NCBI GenBank assembly: GCA_036387335.1
Contig: DASVTZ010000191.1
Coordinates: forward strand, 1 to 46,184
DNA length: 46,184 bases
From: Longimicrobium sp.
GTDB taxonomy: Bacteria > Gemmatimonadota > Gemmatimonadetes > Longimicrobiales > Longimicrobiaceae
Direction of reading: 5' to 3'
The position numbers were made by a program, and so were the translations under genes. Positions 1 to 6,919 of the stretch are shown here, in pieces. The stretch's first letter is position 1. Every line of letters begins with the position of its first letter. The notes below the pieces were generated by a model, which did no database searches, was not told where the DNA came from, and was given only the letters and a program-made list of their open reading frames with translations.

Positions 1-1603
1 CGAAGATGGCGGCGTAATCCGACGACATCTCGCCGGTCTGGCCGCCGAGCGAGCGGGTGAAGCGCTGTGCCCGCCCGGCTTCGAGCTCCGCCAGGCTCGC
101 GAAGGTGAAGGTGCCGGACGCGTCCGCTGCTCCGCGCCGCACGACCCGCTCTGCCTGGTACGCGCCGCCGAGCAGGATCTGGTGCCCGCCGTTCAGGGAG
201 AGCGTGAAGCGCTCGGCGGCCTCCAGCGCGGAGCGGTCCTCGTCCGGAATGGAAAAGGGCGCGGCCCCGAACGACACGAGTGTGCCACCCACGCCGGTGT
301 CCTGACCCAGCCACAGCCTTCCCGTGGGACCCTCGTACGTTCGCAGCGAGCGCTGGGTGCCGCCGGAACGGTACACCGTCAGGTCGTTGCCCGCGCGCCC
401 CATCCGGGAGACGAGCTGTGCGAAGACCCCGCCGTCCTTCCCCTCGTCGCGCCCGCCGCTGGTGATGGCGAGGGGGGAGCCCAGAGCGCCGTCGGATCTC
501 CGGGCCCGGCCGTCCAGGCGCAGGGTGGCGGTGTGGTTGGCGCCGGGCAGAAAGTCGATGCGCGCGATCGTCGAGGCGGCATGGGTCCGCCGCTCCCCGC
601 CAGCGCCCTCGCCGATCCCGAACCCCCGGATGAGCTGGAGAAATCTCCGCAGCGAGTCGGGTGAGATTCCGTAGCGCAACGCTTCCGCGCCCGCGGGATC
701 CAGCGGTGAGCTGAACGAGCTGCGCGTGGTCGCCTGCACGGCGCCGTACACGAACAGGCGTCCGCGCACGAGGGGCCCGCCACCCCCGCCTCCCACCTGC
801 GCCCAGAGGGGCCCCGCCGCGCCCGAGGCACCGGCCGGGCCGGCATACTGCAGGCTTGGATGCTGGATGGAGGTACGGAACACCCCGCCCCACAGGTTCG
901 TCCCGCTCAGGGTGCGGCCGGCGATCTCGCCCCCCGTGAACTGCCCGCGCGACACGTCATACGGGTGGGCGAGGACGCCCGCGGCGGCCATCGCCTCCGG
1001 AGGAAGCGAGCTTGCATCGAACCCGGCGCCATCCACCGTGACGCGGTTGCCGGAAGGAGGCTGTCCCGACACGGAAATCGCCCCCGCACCGGACGGCACG
1101 TACTGCCCCGAAATACCCGATGAACCGGCGAGATCGCCCGGATCGCCGGGGTACGCCGCGGCGCTGTGCCCGCTCAACGATGAGAGGCCGCTGCCTGGAG
1201 ATTCGCCCCGCCGCACGGGCACGGGCGCTCTTGCGGGAGCCTGCACCAGCAGCGGATCGAGCGTGTAGCCCCGCTCTTCGGCCGCGGTGAGACGCACATT
1301 GTGCGGAGCCGGCCCGGCCAGCACCAGCGCCGTCGCGGCCACGTACCCTTCTTTCTCCACCGTCACCACGTGCTCACCCCGCACGTCCAGGTGGTAGCGC
1401 CCCGCCGCGTCCGTGCGCGCCGACACCGCGAGTCCGCCCGCCGACGGACGCGCGGTAACCTGTGCGTCCGGCAGCGGCTTCCCGTCCGGGCCGGTGACGA
1501 CCCCCGCGATGTACGTGGCGCCGCCTGCGTCCTGGGCGAGGGCCGGTGCGCCGCCGGACACCAGCAGGATTGCCGTGAGGCATGCCCCCGCGACGAACCG
1601 CAT
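1..1603 (-). CDS. Oar-like TonB-dependent outer-membrane receptor with N-terminal carboxypeptidase-regulatory domain (C-terminus outside window)
   Basis: The chosen ATG opens a signal peptide (MRFVAGACLTAILL, then small residues up to ALAQ). Residues 28-110 read as a carboxypeptidase-regulatory-like beta-sandwich (AGVVTGPDGKPLPDAQV, then DAAGRYHLDV and KEGYVAA). A plug-like region follows, with SGNRVTVDGAGFDAS and GQFTGGEIAGRTLSGTNLWG, then the alternating pattern of a beta-barrel. Family knowledge: this architecture matches Oar-type TonB-dependent receptors of the outer membrane, whose substrate is usually unknown. The frame is open to base 1, so about 534 residues are visible and roughly half the barrel is missing. 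No good Shine-Dalgarno is visible. An in-frame GTG just after the stop of the upstream PDZ gene would add an Arg-rich leader and looks less likely. It is the last visible gene of a co-directional set with the PDZ, DsbA-like and Cys-rich genes, so it could handle or export the same substrate; that is inference. Confidence 0.8.
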   Translation of the reverse strand, partial: MRFVAGACLTAILLVSGGAPALAQDAGGATYIAGVVTGPDGKPLPDAQVTARPSAGGLAVSARTDAAGRYHLDVRGEHVVTVEKEGYVAATALVLAGPAPHNVRLTAAEERGYTLDPLLVQAPARAPVPVRRGESPGSGLSSLSGHSAAAYPGDPGDLAGSSGISGQYVPSGAGAISVSGQPPSGNRVTVDGAGFDASSLPPEAMAAAGVLAHPYDVSRGQFTGGEIAGRTLSGTNLWGGVFRTSIQHPSLQYAGPAGASGAAGPLWAQVGGGGGGPLVRGRLFVYGAVQATTRSSFSSPLDPAGAEALRYGISPDSLRRFLQLIRGFGIGEGAGGERRTHAASTIARIDFLPGANHTATLRLDGRARRSDGALGSPLAITSGGRDEGKDGGVFAQLVSRMGRAGNDLTVYRSGGTQRSLRTYEGPTGRLWLGQDTGVGGTLVSFGAAPFSIPDEDRSALEAAERFTLSLNGGHQILLGGAYQAERVVRRGAADASGTFTFASLAELEAGRAQRFTRSLGGQTGEMSSDYAAIF

Positions 1604-1698
1604 CCGCCGCAGCCAGCTCGCCGCCCCCGGCAGGTGGACGCGGTCGCCCCACCGCCCACGGCGGGGGCTGCCCGTGCGGATACGGCTCTGCCTCACCC

Positions 1699-2121
1699 TC
1701 AGGAGCCGCCGCGGGCGGATGGCTGGGGGGCGGGAATGCTCGTGATGGTCACGTCACGCGTGCTGTTGCCGCGCCGGATCCTGAACACGTACACCTTCCC
1801 CGGCCGGCCCACGAGCGATTCGGGGTCCCGCCCGTCGGTTCCGTTCACGAGCAGGATCACGTCTCCCGCCGCGACCCCCAGCTTCGCCGCGGGCGACCCC
1901 GGGTCGACGGACCGGACCGTCGGATAGGTCGCCCATCTCATCCCGCCTCCCGGGGAAAACCGCGGCTGTCCGCTGAGATAGATCCCGGTGTACGGCACGC
2001 GGGCGCGCGCGCCCGCGGACCGCGTCTGGCCCTGGGAGACGCTGGGCGGAGCCCCCGGCTGGGCCGCGGCGGCATCCGCACAAGCCGCAAGCAAGATCAA
2101 ACTGAACACGATCCGCGTCAT
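1699..2121 (-). CDS. Small secreted PDZ-domain protein
   Basis: The protein has about 140 residues. The start used is the internal ATG giving MTRIVFSLILLAACADAAAAQ, a clear signal peptide; an ATG ten codons earlier would put charged residues before it. The mature part holds one PDZ domain (about residues 45-125) with YPTVRSVDPGSPAAKLGVAAGDVILLVNG in pieces: the VRSVDPGSPA carboxylate-binding loop, the AGD turn and the ILLVNG strand. No protease domain is attached, so it is a free-standing periplasmic PDZ module, which in other systems binds C-terminal peptides. It lies 37 bases after the DsbA-like gene and about 95 bases before the receptor gene, all on the minus strand, so co-transcription is likely. 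Its ligand is unknown. Confidence 0.75.
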   Translation of the reverse strand: MTRIVFSLILLAACADAAAAQPGAPPSVSQGQTRSAGARARVPYTGIYLSGQPRFSPGGGMRWATYPTVRSVDPGSPAAKLGVAAGDVILLVNGTDGRDPESLVGRPGKVYVFRIRRGNSTRDVTITSIPAPQPSARGGS

Positions 2122-2158
2122 CACCGCTCCATCGTCTGGGTGGATGTACACCGCGCCC

Positions 2159-2821
2159 TCAACGCCCGGCGCTCTTCAGCTCTCGCTCCACCATGGCCTC
2201 CAGCCGGGCCAGCCCGGAGGAGGTGAGGAGCGTCCCGTTCACGATCAGCGCGGGCGTCCCGGACACCGCGAGCCGTTTCGCCGCGTCGACATCCTGCTCG
2301 ATTCCCGCGGCGGGGGCTTCACTCGCCATACACTGCGCGAGCTCCGCAGGGTCCGGGACGCCCGCGGCAGCCGCGAGAGTCGTCCACGGGATGCTGCCGA
2401 TGGAGTCCTGATGGGCGAACAGCGCGTCGTGATACGCCTCGAAGCGCCCCTGCCTTCCGGCGCACTCGCTCGCCGTCGCAGCGGATTGTGCGTGGGTGTG
2501 GTACGGCAGGGGAAGATGCCGGTACACCACCGCGACATCCTCCGGGTGCGCCTGCCTAATCGCGCGCAGACGGCCGGACATGGTGCGGCAGAAGGGGCAC
2601 TGGAAATCGGAGAATTCGACAATGGTGACCCGCGCGCCTGGCGGTCCCATCCGCCGCCCGCGGGCGTAGCTGCGCCAATCGGGGACGGGGCGAGTGTCCT
2701 CGGAGTATTGGGCGGCCGGAAGGCTCGGTGGCGCCAATTCCCGGCGGATCGCCAGTCCCGTCACGGTTAGCGCGCAAAGCACGAGTATCGCCGTCGCGGT
2801 GTTCGCAAGGAGCTTGTTCAC
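2159..2821 (-). CDS. DsbA-family thiol:disulfide oxidoreductase, membrane-anchored or secreted
   Basis: The protein has 220 residues. An N-terminal hydrophobic segment (about residues 8-25, TATAILVLCALTVTGLA) serves as signal anchor or signal peptide. The thioredoxin fold starts at about residue 62 (GARVTIVEFSDFQCPFC), with the active-site pair Cys75-Pro-Phe-Cys78. The helical insertion (YHTHAQSAATASECAGRQGR) is typical of DsbA/DsbG-like thioredoxin_4 proteins, and the cis-proline loop reads VSGTPALIVNG. Known role of the family: oxidising or isomerising disulfides in the periplasm. An extra cysteine pair sits in the insertion (Cys in ASECAGR) and before the cis-Pro loop (LAQCMAS). The gene follows the six-cysteine mini-protein by about 108 bases, so that peptide is an obvious candidate substrate (inference). 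Confidence 0.85.
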   Translation of the reverse strand: MNKLLANTATAILVLCALTVTGLAIRRELAPPSLPAAQYSEDTRPVPDWRSYARGRRMGPPGARVTIVEFSDFQCPFCRTMSGRLRAIRQAHPEDVAVVYRHLPLPYHTHAQSAATASECAGRQGRFEAYHDALFAHQDSIGSIPWTTLAAAAGVPDPAELAQCMASEAPAAGIEQDVDAAKRLAVSGTPALIVNGTLLTSSGLARLEAMVERELKSAGR

Positions 2822-2880
2822 GCGTGCTCAGCGAAGGAGAGATGAACGCGGCACCATCAGAACACCGGTCGCGGCTGGAC

Positions 2881-2916
2881 GCTCTGGGGACCTGCTCCGA
2901 TGCGTGCCCCCAGAGC
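2881..2916 (-). other. Intercistronic hairpin between the Cys-rich peptide gene and the dsbA-like gene
   Basis: The arms GCTCTGGGG (2881-2889) and CCCCAGAGC (2908-2916) form a perfect 9-bp stem around an 18-base loop, 14 bases after the stop of the Cys-rich gene. No T-run follows on the minus strand, so it looks more like an RNA-stabilising or attenuating hairpin than a full terminator. It could keep the peptide message more abundant than the downstream genes. Confidence 0.45.
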
Positions 2917-2929
2917 CCTCGCTAGACGC

Positions 2930-3166
2930 TCAGCTCGGCGCCGGGATGCACTCGATGTTGGTGATCTGGCAGGATTCCACCGTGTAGGTGCATCGCGCCC
3001 AACCAGACGAGCAGTAGCCTGCGGCGTACGAGCAGTACTCCTCGACCGACGCGCGGCAGTCGAACGCCTCGGAGCTCGCGTCGGCCCGGGCGGGGCTCGC
3101 GAGCAGGCCACCCCCGCAGAGGATGGTCAGGAGCGAAGCGAGGCACATCTGGGTTCTGCTCGGCAT
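2930..3166 (-). CDS. Small secreted six-cysteine protein of unknown function
   Basis: The protein has 78 residues. The start is fixed by an excellent Shine-Dalgarno (GGAGG, six bases before the ATG); a longer frame upstream lacks one. A signal peptide (MPSRTQMCLASLLTILCGG, then LLASPARA) is followed by a mature part of about 50 residues with six cysteines: EAFDC, VEEYC, AAGYC, WARC, VESC and NIEC, ending in IPAPS. Six cysteines allow three disulfides, and the spacing (7, 6, 6, 6 and 6 residues between them) is strikingly regular. I do not recognise the family. The gene is first in a row with a DsbA-like oxidoreductase, a PDZ protein and an Oar-like receptor, and has its own promoter. Possible roles are a disulfide-rich effector, bacteriocin-like peptide or structural surface peptide; nothing in the sequence decides between them. 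Confidence 0.75.
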   Translation of the reverse strand: MPSRTQMCLASLLTILCGGGLLASPARADASSEAFDCRASVEEYCSYAAGYCSSGWARCTYTVESCQITNIECIPAPS

Positions 3167-3229
3167 GGAATCCTCCGTCGTAAGTGACCGCGGCGTCAAG
3201 CAAACGCTTTCCGCCAATCCACGATCAGC

Positions 3230-3258
3230 AGCATAACCGGAGGAGTTTCCCGAGTCAA
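3230..3258 (-). promoter_or_regulatory. Sigma-70-type promoter of the Cys-rich peptide operon
   Basis: On the minus strand TTGACT (3258-3253) and TATGCT (3235-3230) are separated by exactly 17 bases, inside a locally AT-rich stretch. Transcription would start near 3222, leaving a leader of about 56 bases before the GGAGG-ATG of the peptide gene. Confidence 0.6.
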
Positions 3259-3463
3259 TGATACTGTCGCATTCTAATCTCCCACAACGCCGAAGTCTAT
3301 GCGGGTCAGCTGTTTTATGGCCGGCCTATACGGCGCGGCGAGCGCGCGAGCGCCGCGCCGATACCCTGTAGGGGCGCGATTCATCGTCGATTCATCGCGC
3401 CCGTGCCCCGCCATACACCGCACATTGCCGCCGCGCGAGACCGCTTCAGCGGTCTTCCCGTGG

Positions 3464-3597
3464 TTCCAGCCGGGGGCTTCAGCCCCCGGCGTGGCCCGCG
3501 CGACCCCGGACCCCGCTCCCCGCTCCCCGCACCCATCCCGCCTCGGAGCCTGCGTAGGCAGGCTTCCCGCGGTTGTTGCAGCGGTTTCAACCGCCGG
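3464..3597. repeat. Dispersed intergenic repeat, copy 1 (hairpin plus 'GCCTGCGTAGGCAGGC' block)
   Basis: The 3259-3663 gap holds no gene. It contains a perfect hairpin (GCCGGGGGCT-TC-AGCCCCCGGC, 3469-3490) and the block GCCTGCGTAGGCAGGC followed by TTGTTGCAGCGGTTTCAACC. The same two modules in the same order lie at 43524-43653, with a few substitutions. The stretch just before (3300-3420) is unremarkable. Confidence 0.6.
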
Positions 3598-3663
3598 CCC
3601 CGCCCTTCACCCGCCTGCTCACACTTTACCTCACCCACACCCCCACCCACTCCAGCACCCCCC

Positions 3664-4293
3664 TCACCCCTGCGCCTGCGCCAGATAATTCCCCAAGATC
3701 CGGTTCGTGGCGTTGAGCACCGCCAGCGACGCGGAGTGGTAGAGGTTCTCGTTGGCGAGCGCGGCGCCGATCAGCGTGCGGCCGTCCGGGGTGCCGCCGC
3801 GCAGGACGGCGACCACCACCTCGGCGTCGAAGGCGCGGAAGCCCTTGATCCCCACCAGATCGAACTCCACCCGCCCACCCAGGATGGCGTGCAGCGAGCG
3901 CAGCGTGGCGAGGGCGGCCAGGCGCAGCTCCAGCGGCGCGCCCCCCTCCCCCTCGACGACCTGGCGAAACGACTCGCCCGCCCACTCCAGCTCCACCTCG
4001 GCGATCGCGCGGCCGGGGCGGGGCTGCGTGAGGCGTGCGGATACGAAGCGCACGCGGCGCCGCGGCTCGGCCGTGGGGAGGAAGGCGAGCTGCACGTCGG
4101 CGCCCACGAAGCCCATGCGCGCAAGGATGCCGCGGGCCAGCGCCTCGATGGGGCCGCCGTCGCCGCGCTCGCAGATCAGGTAGATGGAAGGAGACGATTC
4201 GCCGTCGACCACCGCGCGGCGGACGCCGGCCACGGACTCCAGCTCGGCGCGCAGGCGCTCGCGCCCGGCCTCGTCCAGCATGGCTGCGGGCAT
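3664..4293 (-). CDS. Conserved hypothetical two-domain protein
   Basis: The protein has 209 residues, with no signal peptide or membrane segment, so it is probably cytoplasmic. Residues 10-65 (LESVAGVRRAVVDG, IYLICERG, IEALARGILARMGF) have the beta-alpha-beta-beta rhythm of a small ligand-binding or ACT-like domain. Residues 75-205 form a second alpha/beta domain (VRFVSARLTQ, IAEVELEWAGESFRQVVEG, RLAALATLRSLHAIL, VVVAVLRGG, TLIGAALANENLYHSASLAVLNATNR). The second part recalls proteins in which a similar repeat binds a small molecule or dimerises, with some likeness to the dimerisation domain of isopropylmalate synthases, but I cannot name the family. It has its own promoter and stands alone on the minus strand between a repeat region and the baeRF gene. 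Function unknown. Confidence 0.65.
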   Translation of the reverse strand: MPAAMLDEAGRERLRAELESVAGVRRAVVDGESSPSIYLICERGDGGPIEALARGILARMGFVGADVQLAFLPTAEPRRRVRFVSARLTQPRPGRAIAEVELEWAGESFRQVVEGEGGAPLELRLAALATLRSLHAILGGRVEFDLVGIKGFRAFDAEVVVAVLRGGTPDGRTLIGAALANENLYHSASLAVLNATNRILGNYLAQAQG

Positions 4294-4333
4294 GGGGGGA
4301 TTTGAACCGGAAGGAATTGGGAGGTGAGTGGCG

Positions 4334-4363
4334 AACGTAGCAGCGTTTTGTTGCAGTTGTCAA
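4334..4363 (-). promoter_or_regulatory. Probable sigma-70 promoter of the 3664-4293 gene
   Basis: On the minus strand a perfect TTGACA (4363-4358) is followed after 18 bases by TACGTT (4339-4334). It lies about 40 bases upstream of the ATG, in a locally AT-richer patch. Confidence 0.45.
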
Positions 4364-4378
4364 GCGGCGGACAGAAGT

Positions 4379-4412
4379 GCGGGGCCCGGAGACGCTCGTC
4401 CCCGGGCCCCGC
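4379..4412 (-). terminator. Strong hairpin after the baeRF gene
   Basis: Perfect 11-bp stem (GCGGGGCCCGG / CCGGGCCCCGC) about 18 bases past the stop codon. The T-run that follows on the minus strand is poor, so it is an imperfect intrinsic terminator. Confidence 0.5.
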
Positions 4413-4429
4413 CTGTCACCCTCGAAGGC

Positions 4430-5554
4430 TCAGAAGCGGAGCAGCGCGCCTGCGCCCTTGAGCTCCTGCACCTCGGCGGCGGCGGCGAAGGCGATCTGCA
4501 CCCCCTGCCCTTCCGCCATCCGCACCATCTCCTCCACCACGTCCACCCCTTCCAGCGTGGACGAGCCGTCGTACGGGCACGTCTTCAGCTCGCGCGCGAA
4601 GACGAAGCCGCACTGGCCGCAGCGCACCCCGTCCTGCCGGTGGTCGCTGGCCAGGACGAGCGTGTCCACCTTGCCTTCCTGGAGCGCGGTCAGCGTCCCC
4701 TGGAACCCTGCGGTGGCCAGGTAGTCGTGCGCCACGCGGTCCTTGAGCTGCTCGACCACCTCGCGGTTGTGGCGCTCCAGGTCGGCGCGCAGGAGGGGCT
4801 CCAGCTTCTCCATCACCCCGGCGGCGGGCTCGTCCACCCACATGTTGCCGGTGTGGACCACGCGCTGGAGGATGGAGTCGGAGAGGAACTCGCGGAACTT
4901 GGCCGTGTTCTCCTCGGTCCCCAGCAGCACCAGGTCCTGCGGGTGGTAGCGCTCCACGAACTCCTCCACCTCGGCGGCGAAGTCCTTGAAGAAGTGCCGC
5001 ATCTCCTCCGCCTTGCGGCGCTGGAGGCGCGACTGCGAGTAGCCTCCCGCCTTGACGTGGCTGGGGATTGGGAGCGGGTCGCCGTGGAGCTCGATCTCGT
5101 CCAGCAGCGAGCCCAGGTACACGCTCAGGATGCGCACGTGCTCCCGGTCCAGCAGGATGACGCCGTAGTGGTGGTAGCTCTCCAGCACCTGCGCCAGCGG
5201 TCCGACGACGGGACGCTCGCTCACCACCATGCGGTTCTGCACGGGGACGGGAAACTGCATCGCCTCGAAGTAGTCGCCGCCGACCTCGGCGTAGATCACC
5301 ACGCCGCGGTTCGACTGGTCGAAGTCGTCCGCGATCCACGTGCGGATGCGCGCCGCCAGCTCGTCCACCGCCGCGCCTTCACGCTGGATCAGCTCGGGCT
5401 CGATCTCCTCGAGCTGGGCGCGCTTCTGGCTGAGGAAGACGTCCCACTGACGCTTGTTGTTGTGGTTGACCGACATGTCGAGGAAGAGCGAGATCACGGG
5501 GCGACCGCCCGGCTCGCGGGAGATGAGCCTCTCGAGGTCTTGCTTGGTAATCAT
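4430..5554 (-). CDS. Bacterial archaeo-eukaryotic release factor (baeRF, eRF1/Vms1-like) family protein
   Basis: The protein has 374 residues from the ATG giving MITKQDLERLIS, which has AGGA five bases upstream. Order of parts: an N-terminal eRF1-like domain (VISLFLDMS, KRQWDVFLSQKRAQLEEIE), a central alpha/beta domain (YGVILLDREHVRILSVYLG, then a charged SQSRLQRRKAEEMRHFF), an eRF1 domain 3-like part (FLSDSILQRVV, AAGVMEKLEPLLRADLERHNREVVEQLKD), and a C-terminal L7Ae-like fold carrying a short zinc-ribbon-like insert (CGQCGFVFARELKTCPYDG). Such proteins are relatives of eRF1 and of Vms1/ANKZF1, which cleave peptidyl-tRNA on stalled ribosomes; a role in translation quality control is inference. 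I see no GGQ catalytic tripeptide, as is common in this family. Neighbours do not reveal a partner. Confidence 0.8.
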   Translation of the reverse strand: MITKQDLERLISREPGGRPVISLFLDMSVNHNNKRQWDVFLSQKRAQLEEIEPELIQREGAAVDELAARIRTWIADDFDQSNRGVVIYAEVGGDYFEAMQFPVPVQNRMVVSERPVVGPLAQVLESYHHYGVILLDREHVRILSVYLGSLLDEIELHGDPLPIPSHVKAGGYSQSRLQRRKAEEMRHFFKDFAAEVEEFVERYHPQDLVLLGTEENTAKFREFLSDSILQRVVHTGNMWVDEPAAGVMEKLEPLLRADLERHNREVVEQLKDRVAHDYLATAGFQGTLTALQEGKVDTLVLASDHRQDGVRCGQCGFVFARELKTCPYDGSSTLEGVDVVEEMVRMAEGQGVQIAFAAAAEVQELKGAGALLRF

Positions 5555-5739
5555 ACCATCCTGTGTTGAAGGAGGCGGAATCGGCCGCAGGTCCGCCCTG
5601 CGCGGCGAGCGTGCGGCTCGGTGCAAAAGAGGAGCCAGTGCCCCCCCGCTTGACGCCTCTGCTACCTTCCGGTGCCCCCGCGGTGTACCGGGGCGCGCGG
5701 TGCCGCCGGGCTCCGCCCATCTGACTGGAGGATAACGAG

Positions 5740-6279
5740 ATGACCGACCTGGACTACCGGGCGTTCTGGGACGAGGGATGGACCTGGGCCGACTACCTGG
5801 GCAACGAAGTGCGCGAGCACCGCGACCTCTGGCTCGCGGTCGACAGCCGCGCCGTGGTCCCCGCCTGGGCCGCCGATGAGGCCGCCGCGATCGGCGACGG
5901 CTGGAAGCTGCTGGTGATATCGGAGGACTGGTGCGGCGACGCTTCCAACACCGTCCCCGTGATCGCCAAGCTGACCACGATCGCGCCGGGCCTCGAGCTG
6001 CGCGTGGTGAAGCGCGACGAGCACCCCACGCTGATGGACCGCCACCTCACCAACGGCGCGCGCTCGATCCCCCTCGCCGTGGTGCTGGACCGCGACTTCC
6101 GCCCGGTCGGCCAGTGGGGCCCTCGCCCCTCGGAGCTGCAGGAGATGGTGCTGCGGGAGAAGAAGGCCGCCCTGCGCCCCCTCTCCGAAATCTACCGCGA
6201 CGTCCGCCGCTGGTACGCCCGCGACCGAGGCGAGAGCACCCTGCGCGAGATCCTCGCGGTGGTGAAGCAGGCCGCCTGA
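5740..6279 (+). CDS. Thioredoxin-fold family protein
   Basis: The protein has 179 residues, with Shine-Dalgarno GGAGG nine bases before the ATG. It has a helical N-terminus (FWDEGWTWADYLGNEVREHRDLW), then a thioredoxin-like core from about residue 50 (GWKLLVISEDWCGDASNTVPVIAKL). The active-site position reads WCGDA, so the second cysteine of the usual CxxC is missing. The cis-Pro loop is RSIPLAVVLD. This matches the thioredoxin-like family with a WCGD motif that is common in Bacteroidetes, Firmicutes and Gemmatimonadota. With a single cysteine it may act as a monothiol reductase or bind a thiol cofactor; the role is not established. No signal peptide, so it is cytoplasmic. Confidence 0.8.
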   Translation: MTDLDYRAFWDEGWTWADYLGNEVREHRDLWLAVDSRAVVPAWAADEAAAIGDGWKLLVISEDWCGDASNTVPVIAKLTTIAPGLELRVVKRDEHPTLMDRHLTNGARSIPLAVVLDRDFRPVGQWGPRPSELQEMVLREKKAALRPLSEIYRDVRRWYARDRGESTLREILAVVKQAA

Positions 6280-6290
6280 CGAACAACGGC

Positions 6291-6436
6291 CTCACGCGGA
6301 GACGCGGAGCCGCGGGAAAGAACCGCACGCCCGTGCCTGTCACTCGCACCTGTCATCCTGAGTGACGCGCCGCCCCGATCCCGACCGTTCACCGCCCTTC
6401 GGCGCGGAACGAAGGATCTACTGCGCGTTTCGCGGC
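6291..6436. repeat. Partial 'CTCACGCGGAGACGCGGAG' palindrome arm followed by a half copy of the 12-bp-TIR element
   Basis: CTCACGCGGAGACGCGGAG begins at 6291, matching the arms of the palindromes at 10982 and 34200. TGTCATCCTGAG at 6351 is the left terminus of the ~193-bp element seen whole at 13849-14042 and 35466-35657. The internal GAACGAAGGATCTACTGCGCG-like block is present at its end, but the right terminus is absent, so this copy is truncated. Confidence 0.6.
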
Positions 6437-6481
6437 GCCGGGGGCGACACGCCTTCCTACGCGGCTCACGCAGGGAAAAGC

Positions 6482-6517
6482 CAGAGGCACGGAGAGATGT
6501 TCTTCTCCGTGCCTCTG
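6482..6517. repeat. Short perfect palindrome
   Basis: Perfect 14-bp arms (CAGAGGCACGGAGA and its reverse complement) around an 8-base loop. Near-identical palindromes lie at 13767-13799 and 26604-26637. Confidence 0.65.
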
Positions 6518-6606
6518 TTTCTCTGTGCAGCCCAACCATCCCGGTGCATCGCCAAGCACAGCGCCGGGTCGAGCACGGGCAGCCACGTGGGGCTGCCCCT
6601 ACGGAC

Positions 6607-6830
6607 ATCGGTGCGCGCGGCGGCGGTCGAGGCGCGGCGAGGTCGACGGGAATCGGTGCGCGCGGCGGTAGTCGAGGCGCGGCGAGGGTGGGCAGACACG
6701 CGCGTCAACGAACATCGGTTCGCCTGGCGGTGGTGGAGGCGCGGCGAGGGTACGCAGACACGCAGGTCCACGGACATCGGTGCGCGTTGGCGGTGGTCGA
6801 GGCGCGGCGAGGGTGGGCGCGATAAATCGC
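6607..6830. repeat. Tandem array of about four imperfect ~62-bp units
   Basis: Units start at about 6607, 6652, 6714 and 6776. Each begins ATCGGTGCGCG or a close variant, continues with GGCGGTGGTCGAGGCGCGGCGAGG, here split as GGCGGTGGTCG and AGGCGCGGCGAGG, and ends in ACACGC(A/G)-type DNA; the first unit is short. The remainder of the 6518-6919 gap contains GGGCAGCCACGTGGGGCTGCCC-type DNA, seen inverted near 31760-31793, and no gene. Confidence 0.6.
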
Positions 6831-6919
6831 GCCCCTACGACGGATGCGGACCGGGAGTCCGCGGAGGCGGACTTTGTGCTGTTGTTGCCGCGAGTTTACT
6901 CGCCCGGTCTGAGGGGGCC

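Noticed and set aside
6607-6830. CRISPR array
   Set aside because: Units are degenerate along their whole length, without conserved repeats separated by unique spacers, and no cas genes are present.
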